A stretch of 64,000 nt of DNA from Phycisphaerales bacterium. GTDB lineage: Bacteria; Planctomycetota; Phycisphaerae; UBA1845; UTPLA1. Both the position numbers and the translations under genes were made by a program. Positions 26,286 through 34,524 of this stretch are shown piece by piece. Position 1 is the first letter of the stretch. Each line of letters opens with the position of its first letter. The notes beneath the pieces were generated by a model that made no database searches, had not been told where the DNA came from, and saw nothing but the letters and a program-made list of their open reading frames with translations. Location: the NCBI GenBank assembly GCA_022360095.1, contig JAKSDK010001893.1, positions 124,001 to 188,000 on the forward strand, written 5' to 3'.

Positions 26286-26549
26286 CTATCCGCAGAACGG
26301 CATCAAGCCGATGAACCTCGCCCGCTTGAGTGCGCGACGGGTGAACCGTTGGTGCTTGGCGCAATTGCCGCTTCGTTTACGGGAAAACTGTTTACCCTGC
26401 GACGTGACCATCTTCTGAAGAACGGCGAGATCCTTGTAGTCGATGTCGTCGGCCTTGTCTCGACAAAAACGGCACTTCATTTCGCGTCGCGCGAACTTCC
26501 GCTTCCTGTTGGGTGCCGATCCTTTAGACTGTCCTCTTGCTCGTTTCAT
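26286..26549 (-). CDS. rpsR: 30S ribosomal protein S18
   Basis: 87 residues with the family core DYKDLAVLQKMVTSQGKQF and RRSGNCAKHQR-like basic end. The N-terminal CRFC pair plus later Cys (NCAKH) indicates the zinc-type S18 found in many bacteria. It lies 11 nt before rplI and downstream of ssb, the conserved rpsF-ssb-rpsR-rplI order. Confidence 0.96.
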   Translation of the reverse strand: MKRARGQSKGSAPNRKRKFARREMKCRFCRDKADDIDYKDLAVLQKMVTSQGKQFSRKRSGNCAKHQRFTRRALKRARFIGLMPFCG

Positions 26550-26581
26550 GGCTTTTCTCTCTCGAATCCTATCTTGTCCGA

Positions 26582-27046
26582 CTAAAACGGAATATCGTCA
26601 CTGTTCGGCGGCGCCTCATCGATTGGAGGCATCTCATCTTGGAAACCTCCGGCACTTCGTCCGGAGGACACCGCGGCCCGACTGGGCTGGCGGGAGCCGC
26701 CGTCCCCGCCGCCACGGCTGTCGATGAACGTAAAGCTGTCAACGACAACATAAAGCTTGCTTCGTTTGCCGCCGTCTTTGCCTTCCCATTGATCAAATCT
26801 GAGATGACCCTCGACGAGCAAAGGCCGACCCTTGCTCATGTACTGGTTCAGGACCTCAGCCCTGCGGCCGAAAATTCGCAGGTCCACGAAACACACATCT
26901 TCGCGCATCTCATTGGTTCGCTGATCCCGCCATTTGCGATTGATCGCCATGCCAAACTCGCACACGGGCGTGTTGCTCGGCAACATCGAAAGCTGCGGAT
27001 CCCGAGTCAGGTTGCCGGCAAGAATGACCTTGTTAAAACTAGCCAT
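26582..27046 (-). CDS. ssb: Single-stranded DNA-binding protein
   Basis: 154 residues. The OB fold spans residues 1-110 (NKVILAGNLTRDPQL; FVDLRIFGRRAEVLNQYMSKG; LLVEGHLRFDQWEGKDG). A Gly/Ser/Pro-rich linker follows, then the acidic C-terminal tip DDIPF, which recruits repair and replication proteins. Located between rpsF and rpsR, as usual. Confidence 0.97.
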   Translation of the reverse strand: MASFNKVILAGNLTRDPQLSMLPSNTPVCEFGMAINRKWRDQRTNEMREDVCFVDLRIFGRRAEVLNQYMSKGRPLLVEGHLRFDQWEGKDGGKRSKLYVVVDSFTFIDSRGGGDGGSRQPSRAAVSSGRSAGGFQDEMPPIDEAPPNSDDIPF

Positions 27047-27082
27047 GGGTCGAATTCTCCCATCCCCGTGAAATCACGGCGA

Positions 27083-27625
27083 TCATTCGGTGGTATCCGT
27101 CCCGACGTCGGTTGCCCCCGCATCGGGCTTGTCGTTGAGGCGGTTATCCCCATCCGGCTCCGCCATCGGCTCGGCGCCTTCCGTGCTGTCTGCATTCTTG
27201 GGAATGGGCGGCGCATCCGTTCTGCCTCGGGGCCCATCGGCGCGGTCGTCACGATCTTCGTAGCGTCCGGGTCGATCGTCATAGCGACTCGTGCTCCGCG
27301 GAGGATCGGCCGCGAGCGATTTCTGGATGTCCTCATCCGTCATCTTGTCCTTTCGCAGAACCAGCGCTCGCAACAACTTCTCGCTTAGATGAACGTCGCG
27401 CTCCAGATCCGTGATCTTGGCCGGGTCAGCCTGGAAGTAGCTTAAGGCATACAACCCTCGCTTGTGTCGTCCCATCGTGTAGGCCAATCGCCGATCGTCC
27501 CAATTCCTGATGCCGATGAGCTTGGCTTCGGCACGGTCCAAAACGCGATTAATCTCCGCCTCGGCCGCGGACCAGTCCGACGCCAGGGCGGGATCCAAAA
27601 GAAACATGCCTTCGTAAGTTTTCAC
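27083..27625 (-). CDS. rpsF: 30S ribosomal protein S6
   Basis: The core (YEGMFLLDPALASDW... RRLAYTMGRHKRGLYALSYFQ ... LRALVLRKD) spans residues 1-98. A long, charged, low-complexity C-terminal extension (RYDDRPGRYEDRDDRADG..., then acidic) brings it to 180 residues against about 130 in E. coli. The start at 27625 is preceded by GAGGAGTAAACGCAG. First of the rpsF-ssb-rpsR-rplI-dnaB run. Confidence 0.95.
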   Translation of the reverse strand: MKTYEGMFLLDPALASDWSAAEAEINRVLDRAEAKLIGIRNWDDRRLAYTMGRHKRGLYALSYFQADPAKITDLERDVHLSEKLLRALVLRKDKMTDEDIQKSLAADPPRSTSRYDDRPGRYEDRDDRADGPRGRTDAPPIPKNADSTEGAEPMAEPDGDNRLNDKPDAGATDVGTDTTE

Positions 27626-27713
27626 CTGCGTTTACTCCTCAGAAGCGGTCTTGCCGTCATTCAAAATTTTCGTCGATCCGCGAGGCGGCGCTCCGCCTGG
27701 CGGCTATGGCTAT

Positions 27714-28298
27714 TCAAGCGTCGGGCTCATCCTTGGGCTCGGCTCGGTTGGTGTTATTCATCGCTGCATTGATTCCCTCTCGCAACCAGAATTCAATCGC
27801 ATCGGCCGCTTTGACGACGCTGGTCTCCGCTTCTTCACGCTCTTCCGAAGCGAAATTGCCCAGCACGAAGTCCGACACGTCGCCACGGGCAGGCCTGCCT
27901 ATGCCGATGCGAATGCGCGGCACCTGTTGAGAACCGAGGTGACGCAGAATATCGCCGAGACCCTTCTGGCCTCCGGCCGAGCCTGAGGCCCGCATTCGCA
28001 GCTTTCCCAACGGCAGGTCCACGTCGTCGGAGGCGATCATCACGTCCTCCAAAGGGCACTGGAAAAAGTTCACGGCGGCCAAAACGCTTTTACCGCTCCT
28101 GTTCATGTAGGTCATGGGCATCAACAACCCCACACGTTGCCCGGCGATCTCACCGGTCTCCAGAAGACCTGAAAACTTGTTTCGCCATTTTCCCAGTTGC
28201 CATCGTTCATTCAACAATTGCACCGTGCGAAAGCCGACATTGTGTCGCGTGTTCGCATATTCACGTCCCGGGTTTCCAAGTCCGACGATCAGTTTCAT
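27714..28298 (-). CDS. pth: Peptidyl-tRNA hydrolase
   Basis: Recycles peptidyl-tRNA released from stalled ribosomes. 194 residues, with VGLGNPGREYANTRHNVGF (catalytic His), PMTYMNRSGKSV (Asn), SDDVDLPLGKLRMRASGSAGGQKGL (catalytic Asp, loop) and RIRIGIGRPARGDV. The start is ATG at 28298; a GTG three codons upstream is possible. It lies 24 nt after rplY, a common pairing. Confidence 0.96.
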   Translation of the reverse strand: MKLIVGLGNPGREYANTRHNVGFRTVQLLNERWQLGKWRNKFSGLLETGEIAGQRVGLLMPMTYMNRSGKSVLAAVNFFQCPLEDVMIASDDVDLPLGKLRMRASGSAGGQKGLGDILRHLGSQQVPRIRIGIGRPARGDVSDFVLGNFASEEREEAETSVVKAADAIEFWLREGINAAMNNTNRAEPKDEPDA

Positions 28299-28322
28299 CG
28301 ATGCCACGTCGGAATCCGGTCG

Positions 28323-28982
28323 CTAACTCTTTTCTTCGCCCGCAGACTCATCCTCAGCCTTGCCCTTGGCGATCACCTCGGGCTCTGCCGACGCAGCCTC
28401 GCCCTCCGCCTCGGCGGTTTCTTCGACGGCCGGCGCCGTCGAAGGCAGGCGTACCACGGCCACGGCCGATTCCGGATCGCCCATCGCCGTGACCCCCTCG
28501 GGCAACTGAATGTCTTTCACATGCAAAACCTGATCCAACGCCAGTTCGAAGATATCGACCCGAATGGACTCCGGAATCTCAGCCACGACGCATTCGATTT
28601 CCAGCTCGGTCAGTTCGTGGTGAAAAATTCCACCCTCGGAGACGCCCTTGGGTGTGCCTCGGAAATCGAGCGGAACCGTCACCGTCACACGCTCTGTCAA
28701 ATCGACCCGGACCAGGTCGATGTGGACAAGTGTCGACCCCAGGTAGTCGTACTGGGCATCTTTAAACTGACAGGGTTGAACCTTGCCTTCCATGTCCAGC
28801 TTCACGACATGGAGACCGTGCTGCATATGCTGTTCCACATCGTGATAGTCCAGGGTAATCGACGCCGGCTCCCGGCCGTGCCCATAGAGGACGGCGGGCA
28901 ACTTTCCGCTGCGCCGAAGTCGAGCCGCCGCACGGGAGCCCGCCGCTTTTCTCGGCTCCACATTCAACGTTGGAATTTCCAT
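28323..28982 (-). CDS. rplY: 50S ribosomal protein L25 (general stress protein CTC form)
   Basis: 219 residues with the L25 5S-rRNA-binding domain at residues 1-95 (RKAAGSRAAARLRRSGKLPAVLYGHG) and the TL5/CTC C-terminal beta domain (VTVPLDFRGTPKGVSEGG... IPESIRVDIFELALDQVLHVKDI). An Ala/Glu-rich tail follows. The frame is open 93 codons further upstream, but homology starts at MEIPTLNVEPR. Sits between prs and pth. Confidence 0.96.
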   Translation of the reverse strand: MEIPTLNVEPRKAAGSRAAARLRRSGKLPAVLYGHGREPASITLDYHDVEQHMQHGLHVVKLDMEGKVQPCQFKDAQYDYLGSTLVHIDLVRVDLTERVTVTVPLDFRGTPKGVSEGGIFHHELTELEIECVVAEIPESIRVDIFELALDQVLHVKDIQLPEGVTAMGDPESAVAVVRLPSTAPAVEETAEAEGEAASAEPEVIAKGKAEDESAGEEKS

Positions 28983-28993
28983 AACCGCTTCCT

Positions 28994-29953
28994 TTAAGAA
29001 CTCGTAAACAGACTGCTGACAGATTGATTCTTGTGTATACGCGCGATCGCTTCGCCGAGGATGTCGGCGACGCTCAGCACACTCAGGTTCGGCAAACGCT
29101 CTCTCGCCTCGTTGGTTACGGGGATCGTGCTGGTCACGGCGATTTCCGTAAACGGCGTTTGTTCCAACCGGTCGAATGCCGGACCGGCGAAGACGGCGTG
29201 CGTTGCAGCACCGCGAACGCTTCGGGCGCCTTTCTCCTTCACGATTCGGGCCGCTTCGCAAAGCGTGCCGGCGGTGGCGATCATGTCGTCGATCATCAGC
29301 ACGTCACGACCTTCAACATTGCCGATGATCGTGTGGACCACCGCCGTGCTGCCGCTGGTTCGACGTTTGTCAATGATGGCCAGCTCGCAACCCATCTTCT
29401 CGGCGTACGCCCTGGCACGTTTCACGTTGCCGACATCGGGACTGACCAGGGTCAGCCTTTCAGGGCCGAGACTTCGAAAATGTTTCGAAAACGCAGGCTC
29501 GGCCTGCAGGTGGTCCAACGGGATGTCAAAAAATCCCTGAATTTGGGCCGCGTGCAGGTCCATGGCCAGCACGCGATTGGCGCCGGCTTGGGTAATCAGA
29601 TTGCAGACCAGCTTCGCCGTGATCGGAACGCGACCCTCTTCCTTACGATCCTGTCGGGCATAACCGAAATAAGGGAGAACCGCCGTCACTCGTCTGGCAG
29701 ACGCGCGACGCAGACAATCGATGAAGACAAGCAGTTCGATCAGGTTATCGTTCACCGGTCGGCAGGTCGATTGCACAACGTAAACGTCTCGCCCTCTGAC
29801 ATCCTCATGGAGCTTGACGAATAATTCACCGTCGGGAAACGTCTCGGCATGAGCACGGCCCGGCCGGATCTCGAGGTAATTGCAGATTTCGTCGGTCAAT
29901 GCGGGATTCGATCGGCCGCTGAAGACCTTCAATTCCTCGGTTGGGCTCAACAT
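28994..29953 (-). CDS. prs: Ribose-phosphate pyrophosphokinase
   Basis: Makes PRPP from ribose 5-phosphate and ATP for nucleotide, His and Trp synthesis. 319 residues, with FPDGELFVKLHEDVRGRDVYVVQST, the ATP-site YFGYARQDRK, KRRTSGST (catalytic flexible loop) and the PRPP-binding VLMIDDMIATAGTL. The ATG at 29953 has GGAGG 6 nt upstream and overlaps the end of the glmU-like gene by 7 nt, so translation is coupled. Confidence 0.97.
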   Translation of the reverse strand: MLSPTEELKVFSGRSNPALTDEICNYLEIRPGRAHAETFPDGELFVKLHEDVRGRDVYVVQSTCRPVNDNLIELLVFIDCLRRASARRVTAVLPYFGYARQDRKEEGRVPITAKLVCNLITQAGANRVLAMDLHAAQIQGFFDIPLDHLQAEPAFSKHFRSLGPERLTLVSPDVGNVKRARAYAEKMGCELAIIDKRRTSGSTAVVHTIIGNVEGRDVLMIDDMIATAGTLCEAARIVKEKGARSVRGAATHAVFAGPAFDRLEQTPFTEIAVTSTIPVTNEARERLPNLSVLSVADILGEAIARIHKNQSVSSLFTSS

Positions 29954-31053
29954 GACCCGCCTCCCTGAGCACATCCGGTCGTCGCCGGAGGCTGCCTGAC
30001 CACCGGTGCAGCTCGCTTGGATGTGGGATTCGAATGATTCCGTGGATTCTTCGTGGCATCAAAAGCGTTCAACACACCGGGACCGACCGTTGAATCGTCC
30101 TCAACAACCGCGCCATCGGCGAGATAGGCATACGGGCCGATCGTGCAATTGCGGCCGACCCGGGCACTGCCTTCGATGTAGCTGAACGGCTTGATCAGCG
30201 TATCTGGTCCGATCTGCGCACGGCTGTCGATCCAGGTGGTGTCGGGGTCCACCAGTGAAACACCCTCATCCATCCATCGCGACTGAATGCGCTTTTGCAT
30301 CAGCTTGGCAACCTCAGCCAGGTCCGACCGTGAGTTAATGCCGACTGCATCGACGGCGGGCACGGACGTGGCTGCGCGAACGGTCTTCCCAAGGTCACGG
30401 ATGATTTCCAGGGCATCCGTAATGTAGTATTCACCCTTGGCGTTGTCGGGCTTGATCTTGGGAAGGGCCTCAAAAAGGGCCTGCGCATCAAAGCAATAAT
30501 AGCTGGGATTCACTTCGCGAATCTTGAGCTGCTCCGCTGAGCAGTCCCGGTGTTCGACGATTCTCTCGAAGTTGTCATTCGCGTCCCGCACAATGCGCCC
30601 GTACCCGGTCGGGTCGTCGAGAATCGTTGTGGCAATCGAGGCCGTCGCGCCGGCGGCGCGGTGACTATGGGTCAAAGTCTTCAGGGTTTCGGATCGAATC
30701 ATCGGCATGTCGCCTGCGATGACGACGACGTCGCCTGTAAAACCCTTGAGCGTCTCGGAGCACATGGATACGGCGTGACCGCTGCCTTTTTGCTCCGGCT
30801 GCTCGACAAAGTGGATTCCCGGCATCTGGTCGTAGGTCTTGATAATGAGATCTTTGCCGAAACCGACAACGACATAGCATTCCTGGATGCCGGCTTCACG
30901 GCAGGCAGCCAACACATGGGACAGCATCGGTTGACCGCAAAGGTTGTGCATCACCTTAGGCTGATCGGTCTTCATCCTGGTCGATCGACCCGCAGCCAGA
31001 ATAATGGCGGCCAGCCCGCGTTCCACACCCGATGTTGATTTTGACGTTTCCAT
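29947..31053 (-). CDS. GlmU-type UDP-GlcNAc pyrophosphorylase lacking the acetyltransferase domain
   Basis: 368 residues against about 456 for bifunctional GlmU. The N-terminal uridylyltransferase is complete: LAAGRSTRMKTDQPKVMHNL, EQKGSGHAVSMC, VVIAGDMPMI, GYGRIVRDAN, and NPSYYCFDAQ. A short left-handed beta helix follows (SRAQIGPDTLIKPFSYIEGSARVGRNCTIGPYAYL). It stops before the coils that hold the acetyl-CoA and catalytic His of E. coli GlmU, and ends in a Pro/Ala/Gly tail with two Cys. It would need another enzyme for GlcN-1-P acetylation, or it acts as a plain nucleotidyltransferase. First gene of the cluster, 17 nt downstream of tRNA-Gln. Confidence 0.88.
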   Translation of the reverse strand: METSKSTSGVERGLAAIILAAGRSTRMKTDQPKVMHNLCGQPMLSHVLAACREAGIQECYVVVGFGKDLIIKTYDQMPGIHFVEQPEQKGSGHAVSMCSETLKGFTGDVVVIAGDMPMIRSETLKTLTHSHRAAGATASIATTILDDPTGYGRIVRDANDNFERIVEHRDCSAEQLKIREVNPSYYCFDAQALFEALPKIKPDNAKGEYYITDALEIIRDLGKTVRAATSVPAVDAVGINSRSDLAEVAKLMQKRIQSRWMDEGVSLVDPDTTWIDSRAQIGPDTLIKPFSYIEGSARVGRNCTIGPYAYLADGAVVEDDSTVGPGVLNAFDATKNPRNHSNPTSKRAAPVVRQPPATTGCAQGGGSC

Positions 31054-31069
31054 GAGACTCCGTGAAAAA

Positions 31070-31140
31070 CTACCCGGCGAGGATTTGAACCTCGACTAAC
31101 AGGACCAAAACCTGTGGTGCTACCATTACACTACCGGGTA
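31070..31140 (-). tRNA. tRNA-Gln (TTG)
   Basis: 71 nt on the minus strand with acceptor pairs TACCCGG/CCGGGTA, discriminator G, anticodon loop TTTTGGT (anticodon TTG) on stem ACAGG/CCTGT, and T-arm GAGG-TTCAAAT-CCTC. CCA is not encoded. Immediately upstream of the glmU-like gene. Confidence 0.96.
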
Positions 31141-31463
31141 TCCGGTAAGTTGCCTGAGTTTTGGATGCAGCTGCTGAAACAGGCCGTTGAACCGGCGTGG
31201 CGACTTGCCACGGGGCCCTTAGGACCGGAAGAAACGCGGCTGCGACTGGTTCTTCCCGAAGCTAGAACACCCGGCCGCGTGCTGGATGCCCTCCGGCCGC
31301 CACCGCGTTTTCCGCGCCTTCGGCCTGCTCCTTGGGGAAGAGTACGTGCGTAGCGTAGTGGACCGTCTTGGTGATGTCAACCGTAATTATCGTCATCCGC
31401 CAAACGGCAAAGCCGCATGTGACAAGGCTAGCCGTTTGGCGGGCACGCAAATAACCTCGTTCC
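31141..31463. other. Gene-poor stretch with second REP family
   Basis: 323 bp between tRNA-Gln and the decayed transposase. Apart from the inverted repeat 31397-31442, nothing convincing. A 44-codon minus-strand frame (31262-31396) lacks supporting evidence. Confidence 0.5.
31397..31442 (+). repeat. REP-like inverted repeat, family 2
   Basis: Arms of 12 bp, CCGCCAAACGGC (31397-31408) and GCCGTTTGGCGG (31431-31442), spaced by 22 nt. The arm recurs at 31681-31692 inside the next gene and, inverted, at 31855-31866 near its end. Confidence 0.7.
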
Positions 31464-31910
31464 ATGGTCATCGCCCATCACCTGATTCTCACAGGTTATG
31501 GCCATTGGCTGCCGAATGACCCGAGAGGGAGCCTTTCCAGAGAAATTCGGGCGGGGAAGCTTTTCGCATTGGGCGATATTCACTACGGGCGCAAAACGCA
31601 ACAGCCTTCTCGCGAAGGATTAAGGGCGTTCCAAAAGAAGGCTCAGCGACAACTGGAACACCCCGTCCTATGGTTTGATGCCGCCAAACGGCAAGCCATC
31701 GCCGATGCGTTTGATCGGGTCGTGCAATCACACCGATACACCTGTTTCGCATGCGCGATTCTTTCGAATCATGCGCACTTGGTCATACGAAAACACCGCG
31801 ACAAAGCAGAAACGATGATCACCGAATTAAGGCATGAATCCACTGCGCGGCTTTGCCGTTTGGCGGTCCTACGGGCAAGCCGATTTTCAATGACTCAACA
31901 GCGCTTGTAG
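31464..31910 (+). pseudogene. Truncated Y1-family transposase (RAYT-like)
   Basis: 148 codons. It opens with IAHHLILTGYGHWLPNDPRGS, typical of a Y1 transposase subfamily of about 200-230 residues, and keeps the HUH-type motif as ILSNHAHLVI (usually PxHxH). The homologous part stops near STARLC. The last 15 codons are read through a REP-like arm (31855-31866) and end at TAG, so the region with the catalytic Tyr appears lost. The 3' end overlaps folA, on the other strand, by 16 bp. Probably a remnant disrupted by insertion of its own REP element. Confidence 0.7.
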
Positions 31911-32371
31911 AGCATCGCCTGTGGAAAGCTCTCGTCGACAGAACCGGCGCAAGCCCATTCGATGGCATTCCATTCGGGAAAATAGGTGTCGCCGGTGATG
32001 TCTTTTCCATCGACATGCGTAATGATCATCTCATGCACCAGCGGAAGCGCCGTCGCATAGATTTGAGCCCCGCCGATGACAAAAGCCTTGGATTCACCTC
32101 GGTCTCGACAAAGCTCGAATGCTTCGCCCAGCGAATGGACGATATCGAGAGATTCCATCTCGCCGAAGTCACGATTGCGCGTGACGACGACATTGCGACG
32201 ATTCGGCAAAGGTCGCCCGATGGAATCGAACGTCTTCCTTCCCATGATGATGGCGTGCCCCGTGGTCGTGCGCTTGAAAAACTTCAAATCTTCCGGCAAA
32301 TGCCAGGGGAGACGGCCGTCTCTGCCGATGATACGGTCCCCGGTCATGGCAACGATGATGACGGCTTTCAT
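31895..32371 (-). CDS. folA: Dihydrofolate reductase
   Basis: 158 residues. Reduces dihydrofolate made by ThyA. Motifs: GRDGRLPWHLPEDLKFFK (Trp and acidic substrate-binding residue), IIMGRKTFDSIGRPLPNR (NADPH), VIGGAQIYATALP (GG). The start overlaps the thyA stop by 4 nt (ATGA), so translation is coupled. Confidence 0.97.
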   Translation of the reverse strand: MKAVIIVAMTGDRIIGRDGRLPWHLPEDLKFFKRTTTGHAIIMGRKTFDSIGRPLPNRRNVVVTRNRDFGEMESLDIVHSLGEAFELCRDRGESKAFVIGGAQIYATALPLVHEMIITHVDGKDITGDTYFPEWNAIEWACAGSVDESFPQAMLYKRC

Positions 32372-33207
32372 ACGGCCACTTTGAATCTGATCGGTTCATG
32401 ACATTCATAACCGACCAGTTCAAAATCTTCGAATCTGAGTTCGTCAAACGGTTTTTTGGCAATGACGAGTTGAGGCAATGGTAACGGCTTTCGTTCCAGT
32501 TGTTGTCTGAGCCCCTCGACATGGTCGTAGTCGGCCGTCGCGCTTTCGGGGCTGGCCATGTAAATGTGGGCGTCGACAATCGTATGTGCGAACCGACCGA
32601 GACCGAAACCGCACTCCTGAGCGATCATCTGTGTAAGCGTTGCATACGCCGCCAGATTGAACGGAATACCGAGCGCGATATCACCGGATCGCTGGCTGAG
32701 ATGACAATTCAGCTTGCCGTCGGCGACATGAAAGGCGTATGTGTAATGACACGGCGGCAGCCTGCTGCCGGTCGCATTGCCGGGTTCCCAGGCGGTCACG
32801 ATCAGGCGCCGACTATTGGGGTCGGTCTTGAGCGTGTCGATCACGTAGCGAATCTGATCGATTTCGCGAACCTGCCATTCGCCGTGTTCGTCCTTGGTCG
32901 CACTGGGGAAATGGCGCCAATAGTGGCCATAGGCAGTTTCAAGGTTGCCGTTCTCGTCCGCCCAGGCGTCCCATATTTTCGTATGCTTTCGAAGGTTGCG
33001 GATGTGGTTCTCGCCGGAGAGGTACCAGAGCAACTCGCGGAGAACGGCGCTGAAGTTCACTTTCTTGGTGGTCAGGAGCGGAAAGCCCGCGGCGAGATCA
33101 ACCTGATAATGTGCCGAAAACAGACTGAGCGTATCCACGCCGGTTCGTGACGGTTTGATGACGCCTTCGTCGAGAACCTTTCGAACGAGATCAAGATAGA
33201 CCTGCAT
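32368..33207 (-). CDS. thyA: Thymidylate synthase (ThyA)
   Basis: 279 residues. Methylates dUMP using methylene-THF. The catalytic Cys is in SRLPPCHYTYAFHV. Also clear are SRTGVDTLSLFSAHYQVDL, FPLLTTKKVNFSAVLRELLWYL, LSQRSGDIALGIPFNLAAYA (Asn/Asp binding uracil) and DAHIYMASPE-type end. The start ATG at 33207 is preceded by GGAGCGGC. First gene of a thyA-folA operon. Confidence 0.97.
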   Translation of the reverse strand: MQVYLDLVRKVLDEGVIKPSRTGVDTLSLFSAHYQVDLAAGFPLLTTKKVNFSAVLRELLWYLSGENHIRNLRKHTKIWDAWADENGNLETAYGHYWRHFPSATKDEHGEWQVREIDQIRYVIDTLKTDPNSRRLIVTAWEPGNATGSRLPPCHYTYAFHVADGKLNCHLSQRSGDIALGIPFNLAAYATLTQMIAQECGFGLGRFAHTIVDAHIYMASPESATADYDHVEGLRQQLERKPLPLPQLVIAKKPFDELRFEDFELVGYECHEPIRFKVAV

Positions 33208-33399
33208 GCCGCTCCTCCATAAGCTTTCAGAATTGTTTTCAGAGTTTAAGTGGATTCGGGCTGCGCTTCAATCGCGGATTAGAATTTCGATCGGCTCTGT
33301 GAAATCCAGGAGTTATTTCGCCGGAACCGCTTATGATTTCATAGTATGGCTGACGTTGTTACGGTATGCTGGAAACACCCTCGTGAGGTTTTTGACGCG

Positions 33400-34524
33400 A
33401 TGCGGATGACGACCTGCTGCTTACTCGTGGCGTTTTCGATACAAGCCCCCGCGACGATTCCCGTTTGCGACTTGCCTGAGTTCGCGTCGATCGACGAATC
33501 GGAGCCATTGTTCAACACCACTTCAACAGGTTTCGAAAGGATCACGGTTTCCGGCGAGCCGATTTTTCGAGTCGGGTCCGTCTTCGATGAGATTCCCGGC
33601 AGGGTGGGGCATCATGCCGCGAGCATCATCGCTTTTCCGGATGGAGCGCTCTTGGCGGCCTGGTATTCCTACACCGGACCGGGCGAGTTGGACGGTTCAG
33701 CCATTTACATGGCCCGGCGTGCAAAGGGTCGCGGGAACTGGGAGGCACCCCGACTTCATATCGACCGCGTCGTCAGCGACGGCAATCCTGTACTCTACGG
33801 TGAGGGAGATTCCGTGTGGCTTTTTCAGGCCGTGGTCCCTTTCGGCTGGAGCACATCCCGTATCGAAATGCAACGCTCTTCGGATCGCGGCCGTACGTGG
33901 ACATCTCCCGAGTCCATTCCCGGGCCGATTGGTTCGAATGTTCGCTACCCGCCGCTGAGACTGATGGATGGGAGTTTGTTGCTTCCGGCCTATGACGATC
34001 TGCTCCAACGTGCGCTGTTCTTCTCATCACAAAACGGCCGTCAGTGGGCGTTGGCGTCCGTCGTCGTCGGCGGCCTCAGCGAGCGCCCGATTCAGCCTTC
34101 GATGGTGCAGCTTGACGATTGCCGCCTGCTGTCGGTCATGCGGAATTCCGGGGGTGATTGGCTGTGGGTTGCGGGCTCAGGAGACGGGGGGCAAAGCTGG
34201 TCGCGACCGAGAGACAGCGGGTTCCCCAATCCGGGCAGCCCGGCGGCCCTGTTGAAGCTCGCGTCCGGAAAATTAATCCTTGTCTATAATGCCAGCCGGA
34301 CTGAGCGGAGTCCTTTGTGTGTGGCCGTTTCGGCCGACGATGGACGGACCTGGCCGCATCGTCGTGTCCTGGTCGAAGGCGAGGAGCGCTATAGCTACCC
34401 TTCGGCGACGCAGTCCTCCGACGGCCTGGTTCATATCGTCTATTCGCTCGCGCGGCGCAGCATTCAGCATGTCACGATCAACGAGGCTTGGATTGTGGAA
34501 TCGCAGACAGGAGTCGGCCCTTGA
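33400..34524 (+). CDS. Exported sialidase-like (BNR/Asp-box) protein
   Basis: 374 residues with a short signal (MRMTTCCLLVAFSIQAP). A six-bladed beta-propeller is suggested by Asp boxes SSDRGRTWTSP, SGDGGQSWSRP and SADDGRTWPHR, with blade strands such as SIIAFPDGALLAAWYSYTG and MVQLDDCRLLSVMRNSGG. Homologues are annotated as exo-alpha-sialidase or sialidase-like hydrolase. The substrate cannot be told. ATG alternatives at 33346 and 33406 exist. The stop overlaps the TTG start of the acyl-CoA ligase gene. Confidence 0.83.
   Translation: MRMTTCCLLVAFSIQAPATIPVCDLPEFASIDESEPLFNTTSTGFERITVSGEPIFRVGSVFDEIPGRVGHHAASIIAFPDGALLAAWYSYTGPGELDGSAIYMARRAKGRGNWEAPRLHIDRVVSDGNPVLYGEGDSVWLFQAVVPFGWSTSRIEMQRSSDRGRTWTSPESIPGPIGSNVRYPPLRLMDGSLLLPAYDDLLQRALFFSSQNGRQWALASVVVGGLSERPIQPSMVQLDDCRLLSVMRNSGGDWLWVAGSGDGGQSWSRPRDSGFPNPGSPAALLKLASGKLILVYNASRTERSPLCVAVSADDGRTWPHRRVLVEGEERYSYPSATQSSDGLVHIVYSLARRSIQHVTINEAWIVESQTGVGP

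Noticed and set aside
31262..31396. 44-codon minus-strand frame before the second RAYT
   Set aside because: Too short, and no homology or ribosome site.
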